NCBI GenBank assembly: GCA_038206235.1
Contig: JBBRBB010000037.1
Span: 1 to 33,488, forward strand
Source: JBBRBB01 sp038206235
GTDB lineage: Bacteria > Bacteroidota > Bacteroidia > Chitinophagales > Chitinophagaceae
Direction: 5' to 3'
Length of the DNA stretch: 33,488 nucleotides
Shown: positions 17,941-25,784 of the stretch, in pieces
Numbering within the stretch: position 1 is the stretch's first letter
Layout of the letters: the number at the start of each line of letters is the position of its first letter
Translations under genes and position numbers: made by a program
The notes under the pieces: generated by a model
Told to the model about the DNA's origin: nothing
The model's database searches: none
The model's input: only the letters and a program-made list of their open reading frames with translations

Positions 17941-18180
17941 TCATAGTTTCAAGTTAGCAGTGTCCATAAAATGGCATATAACGGCAGTACTTGCGGCATC
18001 AATTGCAATTGAGTCGGGCTTAGCCTTTATATGAATATTCTTATGAATTTCACTCGTGCCGGTTGAAGAGTTGGCAGTAACAGCGGAATCACTGATGTCA
18101 TTACTTTTGTTTTCAGTATTGCTTTTACATGATGCAAAAAGCGATGTCAGGATTATCATTTGGATAAAATATTTTTTCAT
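17941..18180 (-). pseudogene. Truncated duplicate of RutB-like lipoprotein gene
   Basis: From the ATG at 18180, the first 65 or so codons match the start of the intact gene at 8994-9860 (lipobox FASC, linker, PDSIAIDAASTAVI) with only scattered base changes. Similarity ends abruptly at about 17980, which corresponds to about 9660 in the intact copy, and is replaced by CHFMDTANLKL and a stop. All catalytic residues (D71, K184, C217) are lost, so no hydrolase is made; a short lipopeptide might be. It begins 19 bases after NTF2-like copy 3, whereas in the intact locus the propeller gene lies between these two. Confidence 0.88.
17945..17960. repeat. Right copy of imperfect direct repeat around M24 gene
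   Basis: AGTTTCAAGTTAGCAG. The paired left copy is at 17204-17219. It lies just beside the point where the duplicated hydrolase sequence breaks off. Confidence 0.35.
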
Positions 18181-18199
18181 TCTGTTTACTTCTTTAAGT

Positions 18200-18652
18200 T
18201 CAAAGAACATTTATAATTGTTGCCTGCCTTGCTGTAAGGCGCCAACTGGTTTTATCCTTCATCCAAATATCGGTGTATCGCCTCGTAACAGTTTTGCCGG
18301 CATTGTCCATAGCACCTTGCGGTGTAACAATATCATGCCCCATTACAACCACTATATTTTCTACAAACGTTATTTTTTCAATTACTTTCTCATAAGAGCT
18401 TACATCAATTTTTCCTGCTCTTATAAGGTGCATAAGCTCCTGAAGAGTTATCACTTTATTTGACGGTGAGTTTACTACAAAATTGGAAGAGAAGAGCTTA
18501 AGCAGTGTTACTGTATCTTTTTTTGAGAAAGCGTCCGCTTCCATATTTTCAAGCTTGCGTATTTCTGTTTCATTGTTTTGCTGAGCGAAAGAACTCGTAT
18601 GAATAAGTGCAAGAAAAATTGTTGGAACTAATGATAATAAGATTTTTTTCAT
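18200..18652 (-). CDS. Secreted NTF2-like protein, copy 3
   Basis: 150 residues from the ATG at 18652, which starts the signal peptide MKKILLSLVPTIFLAL...SFAQ; the 11 open codons upstream were excluded. NTF2-like fold with EIRKLENMEADAFSKKDTVTLLKLFSS and IEKITFVENIVVVMGHDIVTPQGAMDNAGK. Its last 30 or so residues are the same as copy 1 except near the end, and bases 18212-18304 match 11790-11882 with one difference by eye, far above the similarity in the rest of the gene. The truncated hydrolase copy follows after 19 bases. Confidence 0.85.
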   Translation of the reverse strand: MKKILLSLVPTIFLALIHTSSFAQQNNETEIRKLENMEADAFSKKDTVTLLKLFSSNFVVNSPSNKVITLQELMHLIRAGKIDVSSYEKVIEKITFVENIVVVMGHDIVTPQGAMDNAGKTVTRRYTDIWMKDKTSWRLTARQATIINVL

Positions 18653-18712
18653 AATATACTTTTTTAAAAAATGAGTTTGATGCATAGTTGATTCAAAAAG
18701 ATGTTTTTGCGG

Positions 18713-19540
18713 TTATGGACATTCGTAATCGTATGTTTCTTCAAAGGAATATGTTCCGGATGAATTAATGTTGGTGTTCATTCTTTTTGCAGGGAAACCG
18801 TTGCCATCATAGATGTAAGTCATTTCTCTTTTAAAACCATCTGGCATTGTATAACCCAGAGGATTGTTTTTGCTAAGTGCAGTAAAAAGAGGTTCAGGAT
18901 CGTAGTTATCCCAACCGGCATGCATAAAAAAATACCAGTTTTTTATTCCTGCAAAAGGGGTTGGCTTATTATCATAACCCGATGGAACTAAAGTAGTAAT
19001 TGTATTTGGGCCAGTGGTAAATTCATAACTCAGTTCTGTCACATTATCCTGATCATTATAAAAAATAGACAGGTCATATTCGTAATCGCCGATAACATTG
19101 TCTGTTTGCTCGCCTACTTTAACAAGGCGGTCTTTATTGTCGTAAAAAAAGAAGTAATGCCAAACATCGGTATGCGTAACAGCTCCTTCCTGCAAAGCAA
19201 CCTGGGCCTCTGAGGGCATACCATCTAAGCTGCCTGTGTAAACAGTTGTTTGAATCATATTAAAGCCGGAACTACTCTGGTAATAACTTACTATAGTGCT
19301 ATTTCCGACCACTATGGAATCCACAATTGCCGCTCCGATAAATTTTTTTATAGTGGTGATTTTTCCATCAGCATTATACGAGTATTGATAAGTAGCATTA
19401 TTGCCCGCTAATGTAGTGGACTCTGTTTTCGGTTTGCATGTTGGCAGGTTGGAAGCCGGAGCCGGTGTTCCGCTCTTTTTGCAACTACTCAATAGTAAAA
19501 CAAAAAATAGCAGAACGAATAATTGATTGATCTTTTTCAT
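18713..19540 (-). CDS. Lipoprotein with YD-repeat-like beta strands
   Basis: 275 residues with a lipoprotein signal (LLLSSC, Cys20) and a KKSGTPAPAS linker. The rest is beta-rich with 'YSYNADGKITTIKKF', 'YFFFYDNKDRLVKVGEQ' and 'YIYDGNGFPAKRMNTN' motifs, spaced like the wound strands of YD/DUF4595-type repeat proteins. No catalytic motif is visible. It is probably anchored to the outer or inner membrane; function unknown. The gene is upstream of NTF2-like copy 3 by 60 bases. Confidence 0.78.
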   Translation of the reverse strand: MKKINQLFVLLFFVLLLSSCKKSGTPAPASNLPTCKPKTESTTLAGNNATYQYSYNADGKITTIKKFIGAAIVDSIVVGNSTIVSYYQSSSGFNMIQTTVYTGSLDGMPSEAQVALQEGAVTHTDVWHYFFFYDNKDRLVKVGEQTDNVIGDYEYDLSIFYNDQDNVTELSYEFTTGPNTITTLVPSGYDNKPTPFAGIKNWYFFMHAGWDNYDPEPLFTALSKNNPLGYTMPDGFKREMTYIYDGNGFPAKRMNTNINSSGTYSFEETYDYECP

Positions 19541-19595
19541 TTTTATGTTTTATAATAAAACTATTTATTGATTTTATTTCTATCTTAACCCTGAA

Positions 19596-19722
19596 TTACT
19601 TTGTAAGTATGATGGTTTTAGTATCTAAAATTTTCCCGTCAATTACAAGGCTGTGCAAATAATTTCCGGCTGCCAATGTGCTGCCATGAATAATAATTTG
19701 TGAATTTCCTCCGGTTGCATTC
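19596..19722 (-). pseudogene. C-terminal remnant of a fifth S74/T9SS paralogue
   Basis: Read on the minus strand, this piece ends in ...IHGSTLAAGNYLHSLVIDG, then KILDTKTIILTK and stop, nearly the same as the last 40 residues of the four paralogues at 22-29 kb. DNA similarity to 22441-22570 runs to about 19720 and then stops abruptly. No upstream body of the gene remains; instead the 847-residue gene lies 48 bases beyond. It is a T9SS sorting-domain scrap with no start codon. Confidence 0.88.
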
Positions 19723-19770
19723 AGGCTACTTCGTTTATGCAAATTCTATAAGAAATGCGTGCTTAAAAAA

Positions 19771-22314
19771 TCAGGCAATTTGATAGCCCGATTTTTTCCG
19801 GGTATTCTCTTTAATACCATGAGCAGTCATAACCTGCTTGAAGAGATCAGGCTGATGTTGCCTGGCAAGATGCACTATTCGCTCTAAACCTTCAATACTG
19901 ATAGTATCTCCGGGACGTACCCAGCCTAAAACAGGATCATCAGGCCCTACAACCACAGACTTGCTGTACTTATCATTAAAATCATCCATGGCTTTTTTCA
20001 GCCTCTCCCTGGCAGCACTTTCTTCATCAAAGAATTTTTGCGGTACATAAGTTAGCTGTCCATTAACAGGCACCGGAATCGCTGTATGCAAAATTTGACC
20101 ACTAAATGGCATCTTCTCTTCAATAACTACAAAAACCACATAGTTTCTATCCGCGGGTCTGTTCTTTAATGAAATAAAAAGCCTGTCCGCATCCCAATCG
20201 AGTCTATATTCAATCTTTACCATTGTTTCAGCACCTTCACGATGCTCTCCTTCCCAATTCTGTACGCCATTAAAAAAAGTTGGCGAAGGATGCGGATCAA
20301 AGATAGGTCCGCTGTTAACTGAAATGTCATACGCTAAAGGCAGCTTATTTCCATTAACCCCGAGTGTGGACTTTCCGTTACCTTCTTGTATGGTTTCTGA
20401 TTTTACAGGTCCGCTCCATCCGGCGCTGCGCAGTTGTGCAAATGTTTTTTGAGGATCAATCCCTAAGCTGAAGGGTGGTTTAATGGGTATCCACCAATCG
20501 AATGTATGGGCTTTCATTTCCGCCACACCCTCTGTGTGCCTTGGTTCTCGGGGGCTTGAGCCTGCCATTAAAAGATGCTCATCTGCCTGCGAACCAATAG
20601 TATTAATTACGTCCATTTTTAAAAATCTCGAATCTGATAAATCTCTGTCATATTGTGTCCATTGAAAACTTTCATAAGTCACTTCCTTCCACCGCAAAGT
20701 ACCGCCGGATGTTGGAGTTAAACAGTTGAGTGTTCTTAGCTTGATGGTATATTCGAGCGGTCGTGCCCGCTTCACACTCTGTGTCCAGATATCAACAAAG
20801 GCACTGCATTCCTGTGGTTGTCTCTTTGCAAGAGATTGAATGATGCCCGTTCCAAGAATCGGTTCGCTTTGAATGGTAATTTCAACAGAGGGTCTGGTGC
20901 TGCGTGAAAGATAAGCCTCACCCGCCACTGTCTGACTTTTGGCTGGCTCTGTACTTTCATTACGATATAGCGCACCAAGATGTAAAAGGTTGCTGTATCC
21001 GCCGGATAAAAGAAGGTCAGCATAGTCTTGCTGCGATAACTCGTTAGCCGCCGCTGCGCATTCATCGGGGTTTGTGATCATGTAAACTATAGGATCTTCC
21101 TGTGTTCCCCGGTCAACCTTTTTAAGCTTAGCCGGCGGTATCCAGCGGAATTCCATGCTGCCATATTTTGTGGCATGGAGATTTCCGAAGAGCTCACTTT
21201 TTGATAACTCATCAAGGAAGGGACCAAAGAAAGCATCATTATGGTAGCGCAAATCCATTGCACCAACCGGAAAGCGGTTGCATGTACGGGATATAGTGAT
21301 TTCTTCATCAGGAAAAAATGGAAAATCACCACCTACCACTTCCCATGGTCTGAAAGCGACCATAGCAAAATCTGAAGATTTATAAATAGTTCTTGCAAGG
21401 CTGTCTCTTAGCATATTCTCTGCTAAGGAATCAAGTTTAAGAGCGAAACTTCTAAGTGTTCCCTGGAAATCTCCGGTGGTTCTGTATTCCGGTGAAATGC
21501 CCCGGATACATGTTAAATAAGCCAAAGCCGCAAAGCTTGCAAGCGGAACCATAAGACGATGATCAAAACGCGCCGAAGGTACCGGAGGCATTGGTGCCGG
21601 CACCGGGTTGGCAACATTAGCAGGCATAACATGCAGCACGTTTTGCATATATGGCCATACTTTAGTATGCTCAAAATGGTTAAAGATTGCTAACCAAGTG
21701 GTTGAATCAAGTAATTTTTCAATTTGCCCTCTTTTTGTTTTTTCATTACCAAGCATACTGTTCCGGTCGAACTCGAGTTGCGTCAAGTTAGGATTAGCTG
21801 ATTTTAATTGGGTGACATAGGTGTTTACATCATTGAGAAATTCTCCAACTGCAATCTTACCATCACGTACGTCTTTCTGTTGTTCCAATGTTTGAAGCAA
21901 TATAATTAACTGTTCCTGTTGATTAAATCGGTTCTCAACAAGTGTCTCCAGCGCTGACGGACCACTGTCTTTTTTAATAAACCCCATAATTCTAAGGCAA
22001 TCATAAGCAATAGCAATTGCGGCTATATAAGGTGCAATAACACCCGCTACCTTTCCTATACCGGAGAGAACGTCGAAGAGCTCGAGGGGTACGCCCAATT
22101 TGTCAACGAACTTCTCCTTATTTTTTGGGTCTTCGGTGTCAGCCATAAATTTCTTAACGCCTTCTAACGCCTTCTTTAACTTTTCCGGATCAACCGGCAG
22201 CGCAAACGGAGCGTCATAAACAGGTACACCCGGTGGTGTTGTTTGGTAAAGCACACCATTACTGTCCATATAGAGGCCGCCTCCAAGATTTACGGCAAAG
22301 CTCATGTCATTCAT
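19771..22314 (-). CDS. Unrecognised 847-residue protein
   Basis: I do not recognise a family. There is no signal peptide (start MNDMSFAVNLGGGLYMDS) and no T9SS tail. Residues 82-113 form a long hydrophobic stretch (IGKVAGVIAPYIAAIAIAYD), followed by about 200 residues of predicted amphipathic helices (ALETLVENRFNQQEQLIILL, FQGTLRSFALKLDSLAENML), a Pro-rich linker near 235-250 (NPVPAPMPPVPSARF), and then a beta-rich half with many aromatic residues. A helical, membrane-active N-terminus followed by a beta-rich C-terminus resembles the plan of pore-forming toxins, but this is only a layout comparison. Hand-sampled lines are about 48-50% GC against 28-35% for neighbours, hinting at transfer. It stands between the tandem S74 cluster and the scrap of its fifth member. 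Confidence 0.75.
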   Translation of the reverse strand: MNDMSFAVNLGGGLYMDSNGVLYQTTPPGVPVYDAPFALPVDPEKLKKALEGVKKFMADTEDPKNKEKFVDKLGVPLELFDVLSGIGKVAGVIAPYIAAIAIAYDCLRIMGFIKKDSGPSALETLVENRFNQQEQLIILLQTLEQQKDVRDGKIAVGEFLNDVNTYVTQLKSANPNLTQLEFDRNSMLGNEKTKRGQIEKLLDSTTWLAIFNHFEHTKVWPYMQNVLHVMPANVANPVPAPMPPVPSARFDHRLMVPLASFAALAYLTCIRGISPEYRTTGDFQGTLRSFALKLDSLAENMLRDSLARTIYKSSDFAMVAFRPWEVVGGDFPFFPDEEITISRTCNRFPVGAMDLRYHNDAFFGPFLDELSKSELFGNLHATKYGSMEFRWIPPAKLKKVDRGTQEDPIVYMITNPDECAAAANELSQQDYADLLLSGGYSNLLHLGALYRNESTEPAKSQTVAGEAYLSRSTRPSVEITIQSEPILGTGIIQSLAKRQPQECSAFVDIWTQSVKRARPLEYTIKLRTLNCLTPTSGGTLRWKEVTYESFQWTQYDRDLSDSRFLKMDVINTIGSQADEHLLMAGSSPREPRHTEGVAEMKAHTFDWWIPIKPPFSLGIDPQKTFAQLRSAGWSGPVKSETIQEGNGKSTLGVNGNKLPLAYDISVNSGPIFDPHPSPTFFNGVQNWEGEHREGAETMVKIEYRLDWDADRLFISLKNRPADRNYVVFVVIEEKMPFSGQILHTAIPVPVNGQLTYVPQKFFDEESAARERLKKAMDDFNDKYSKSVVVGPDDPVLGWVRPGDTISIEGLERIVHLARQHQPDLFKQVMTAHGIKENTRKKSGYQIA

Positions 22315-22440
22315 AATAATAAATTTTAAAAGTGAATTAATTGGTTCTGCAAAGGATATTAAGTGCTCATTTTCACGCAGTACTGCTATGCAGTTTTGCC
22401 TGAGGATTTTTCATGCTAAGCCAACTTATTTTAGCCTCAA

Positions 22441-24264
22441 TCATTTTGTAAGTATCATGGTTTTAGTATCTAAAATTTTCCCGTCAATTACAAGGCTGTA
22501 CAAATAACTTCCGGCTGCTAATGTGCTGCCATGAATAGTGATTTGTGAATTGCCGCCGGTTACCTTATAAGATTGCAACTGCTTACCGTTTTGCGAATAA
22601 ATAATTATCTGTGCTGTTCTTGCTGTTGTAGGAATGGTGCATGAAATTTTTGTATCAGCAGCAAACGGGTTGGGTGTGTTTTGACTGAGGTATGCGGTGG
22701 CAGGTGTAGCATTAAAAGCAGTGCTTTTATTTTGTGTGGTTGACTGTACTATTTGCCTTAATTCATCAATTTGCTTTTGCAATTGTTCATTTACCTGTAG
22801 TTGTTTGTTCATTTCCACTTCTTGCTTATCAATTACCTGCTGCTGCTCCTGCATTCCTTTTATTAGTATAGGAATAAGTTCAACATAATTCATTGCTTTG
22901 AAGTTGATGGTTTCTGAATTCGCCGTATCTTCTTTAGAAGCATGTGGCTTAGCCATGCGTGTTTCAAACTTTGAATCCTTAATAAGATTAGGCAAAACTT
23001 TTTCAACATCTTGCGCAATTAAACCGTAATGATTTCCTTGTGGAAGATTCATTAATTTATAATTACCATCATGCCGATAATCATATTGTTTGGGATGCAA
23101 TTGATTGATGATATTCATTGCACTGGAAAAATCTTCAATGTTTTGTTTGAGTGTTTTATCTGAAGGTCCCCAATATGCGTTAGCATATAGACCTCCGCTA
23201 AAATAACCGGCATACATATAAATGTTATTTGATTGAGCAAAAAGTGCATCGTAATTTGTTGAGAAAGCGGTTAAGCCATACCAGTTGTCTGAAGCGCCGG
23301 TTACACCAACTCCATAGGGTGATTCTCCATATACAGCTATATTGTTATAAGAGTATCCATGCACACCCCAGGCATTTTCAGACTTTCCGTATACACCATC
23401 ATTAGCCTGTGAATACCCATATATACCATTTCCATTTGTGCTGGAACCATAAACGCCGCTCCCGTTAGTAGCAAAACCAGAAACACCATTTGCACTGGTG
23501 CTTGAACCGGTAATACCATCTGCACTGCTGCTGGAGCCGGAAACACCATTTCCACCTGTGCTGGAACCATACACGCCGGCACCGGTATTACTTACACCCC
23601 AAACGCCGGCACCAGGACCGCTATTAGAACTATAAATAGTAGATGCTGTAGAAGAGGTACTGGTTTTACGAACAAAAATACCTTCCCCCTCTCCTGATTT
23701 TCTTGAATAAAGCATATAATTATTTACAGGGTCTGCAACAGTAATACCATTAAGAGCTGAGCTTGCATTTACGGTTAAGGCATAAGCGGAATTACTAATT
23801 CCACGAATACCTACTGTTCCATCAGGTGCCACATGAACTCCAAATAAACCGCTTGAACCTATGTATGTATTCCCTCCATAATAATTTAAAAATAAATCAT
23901 TGGGGGCACCATTATAACGTGACTGAATCATGTTAAAATCAAAAGCCATATTGTAACTGGCAGTATTACCTAATACAAGATAGCCGGATGAAGAGAGAGA
24001 TACATAATCTCCCCCATCTACATGCAATTTCGCAACAGGGTTTTTAGTACCAATACCCAATTTGCCGATAGCGGAAAGGCGCATGCGCTCAATATTATTG
24101 GTGCGAAAAAGGAGAGCTTTATTATCTGTAGTACCAAGAAAATTGGTTGGTGAAACAGTTCCTGCATTACCTGTTAAAGACCAGCTTTGAGCTTTAATAT
24201 TTTGAAAGATACCGGCTGCAAAAACTACAGATGCAGCGAGTAAGAATGTGAAAATTTTTTTCAT
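22441..24264 (-). CDS. T9SS fibre-like protein with peptidase S74 chaperone, paralogue 1
   Basis: 607 residues. Signal peptide (to about IKAQS27), conserved head (SWSLTGNAGTVSPTNFLG, NNIERMRLSAIGKLGIGT), then a central fibre region containing 13 units of a 10-residue repeat at residues 221-350 (for example VYGSSTGGNG, VSGSSSSADG, ITGSSTSANG). Peptidase S74 (intramolecular chaperone) follows: SDKTLKQNI with S368 and K373 placed as the Ser-Lys dyad of endosialidase-type chaperones, then GLIAQDVEKVLP. A Gln-rich coiled coil and a type A T9SS sorting domain (about 524-607, NTPNPFAADTKISC ... LAAGSYLYSLV) end the protein. It is expected to form trimeric surface fibres. It is last in the tandem set, 54 bases after paralogue 2. 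Confidence 0.9.
   Translation of the reverse strand: MKKIFTFLLAASVVFAAGIFQNIKAQSWSLTGNAGTVSPTNFLGTTDNKALLFRTNNIERMRLSAIGKLGIGTKNPVAKLHVDGGDYVSLSSSGYLVLGNTASYNMAFDFNMIQSRYNGAPNDLFLNYYGGNTYIGSSGLFGVHVAPDGTVGIRGISNSAYALTVNASSALNGITVADPVNNYMLYSRKSGEGEGIFVRKTSTSSTASTIYSSNSGPGAGVWGVSNTGAGVYGSSTGGNGVSGSSSSADGITGSSTSANGVSGFATNGSGVYGSSTNGNGIYGYSQANDGVYGKSENAWGVHGYSYNNIAVYGESPYGVGVTGASDNWYGLTAFSTNYDALFAQSNNIYMYAGYFSGGLYANAYWGPSDKTLKQNIEDFSSAMNIINQLHPKQYDYRHDGNYKLMNLPQGNHYGLIAQDVEKVLPNLIKDSKFETRMAKPHASKEDTANSETINFKAMNYVELIPILIKGMQEQQQVIDKQEVEMNKQLQVNEQLQKQIDELRQIVQSTTQNKSTAFNATPATAYLSQNTPNPFAADTKISCTIPTTARTAQIIIYSQNGKQLQSYKVTGGNSQITIHGSTLAAGSYLYSLVIDGKILDTKTMILTK
23215..23604 (-). repeat. 30-base (10-residue) repeat tract in paralogue 1
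   Basis: Thirteen in-frame units of 10 codons with consensus V/I-Y/S-G-x-S-x-x-x-x-G. The best-conserved units (around 23450-23580) share most of their 30 bases (forms of GCTGGAACCATACACGCC and related), so copy number could change by slippage or recombination. Confidence 0.85.
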
Positions 24265-24318
24265 GATTTTAAATTTTTTGAATGAGATAAATGAAATTGT
24301 AAAGATTTATATCCTGAA

Positions 24319-25731
24319 TTACTTTGTAAGTATCATGGTTTTAGTATCTAAAATTTTTCCGTCAATTACAAGACTGTACAAATAACTGCCGGCTGCTAAT
24401 GTGCTGCCATGAATAGTGATTTGTGAATTGCCGCCGGTTACATTATATGATTGCAACTGCTTACCGTTCTGAGAAGAAACAATTACCTGTGCGGTTCTTG
24501 CCGTGGCAGGAATGGTGCACTGAATTTTTGTATCTGCAGTAAATGGGTTAGGTGTGTTTTGACTGAGGTATGCGTTACTTATTTCAGACGATGAAGAAGA
24601 TTTTGATGAAGTTGTATTTGAATTGACTGATAAGTTTTCAACGAGTTTTTCTAATTTCTCAATTCGTTGCTGCTGTTCCTTTATTTGCTGCTGTTGTTTA
24701 TCAATTACCTGCTGTTGTTCCTGCATGCCTTTTATTATTATGGGAATGAATTCGGTATAATTAAGAGCTTTGAAGTCTATAGTTTCTCCAGTTTTAGCAT
24801 TTTGCACAGGTAGATTTTTTGGGTCGAGCGGTTGGGAAGGTTCAGTTATTTTAGTTTTATACCTGGTTTCCTTTATCAAATCGGGTAATACCTTTTCTAC
24901 ATCTTGTGCAATTAAACCATAATGCAGCCCTTGGGGAAGATTCATTAGCTTATAATTTCCATCCTGGCGATATTGATACAGTTTAGGATGCAGTTGGTTG
25001 ATAATATTCATTGCGCCTGAAACATCCCTTATTTTCTGTTTAAGATTTTGATCTGAAGGAAGATAGCTGCCGACGGTATATACATCTCCGTTAAAATAAC
25101 CTGCGTAATAATTTGAGTTGCCTATATCACCAAATATGCCTATCCATTGTGCTGAATATCCATAAATACCCGAACCCTTAAAACAATAGCCACCCACACC
25201 GTAACCAAATGCAGGATTGTATCCATACACCCCAGATATTGCAACAGGGTCTGGTAAATCCCCTCCTTTTTCAGTATACCCATAAACACCATAACCGGAC
25301 GTACTATAACCATAAACACCCTGACCTTTACCAGAATTCAAACTGTAAATAGTGGCAGTAGAATCAGCTATACTTGTTTTGGTAACGTAAATACCATATC
25401 CATTACCAGATTTAGTTGAATGTAAAATATAATTAGCTTCCGGGTCTGTGATATTAATACCACTTAATACAGAGCTTGCATGTATATTCAAAGCATAACT
25501 TGAGTTGGTATTACCATTAATACCAACCGTTCCGTCTTTGTTTATACGCATGCGCTCAATATTATTCGTTCTGAATATAAGCGCCTTATTATCTGTAGTA
25601 CCAAGGAAATTGGTTGGTGGAATGGTGCCTGCATTGCCTGTTAAAGACCAGCTTTGTGCCTGAATGTTTTGGAAGTTACCGGCTGCTAAAACTGCTGATG
25701 CAGCGAGTAAGAATGTGAAAATTTTTTTCAT
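24319..25731 (-). CDS. T9SS fibre-like protein with peptidase S74 chaperone, paralogue 2
   Basis: 470 residues with the shared signal peptide and head, but it lacks the 'GKLGIGTKSPAAKLHVDGG' segment of the others: the head passes from NNIERMRI straight to NKDGTVGINGNTNSSYALN. Fibre centre at about 138-210 with irregular 10-residue units (VYGYSTSGYG, VGGYCFKGSG, IYGYSAQWIG), one of them enlarged to 19 residues. S74 domain starts at SDQNLKQKI (S226, K231), with GLIAQDVEKVLPDLI. The coiled coil has a QQQQIKEQQQRIEKLEK stretch, then a Ser-rich linker and the type A sorting domain. It is 53 bases downstream of paralogue 3. Confidence 0.9.
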   Translation of the reverse strand: MKKIFTFLLAASAVLAAGNFQNIQAQSWSLTGNAGTIPPTNFLGTTDNKALIFRTNNIERMRINKDGTVGINGNTNSSYALNIHASSVLSGINITDPEANYILHSTKSGNGYGIYVTKTSIADSTATIYSLNSGKGQGVYGYSTSGYGVYGYTEKGGDLPDPVAISGVYGYNPAFGYGVGGYCFKGSGIYGYSAQWIGIFGDIGNSNYYAGYFNGDVYTVGSYLPSDQNLKQKIRDVSGAMNIINQLHPKLYQYRQDGNYKLMNLPQGLHYGLIAQDVEKVLPDLIKETRYKTKITEPSQPLDPKNLPVQNAKTGETIDFKALNYTEFIPIIIKGMQEQQQVIDKQQQQIKEQQQRIEKLEKLVENLSVNSNTTSSKSSSSSEISNAYLSQNTPNPFTADTKIQCTIPATARTAQVIVSSQNGKQLQSYNVTGGNSQITIHGSTLAAGSYLYSLVIDGKILDTKTMILTK

Positions 25732-25784
25732 GATTTTAAATTTTTATGTGTGATAAATGAAATTGAAAAGATTTTTATTCTGAA

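Noticed and set aside
23215..23604. Regular 30-base repeats could suggest a CRISPR array
   Set aside because: There are no spacers: the units are contiguous, in frame and encode a fibre repeat.
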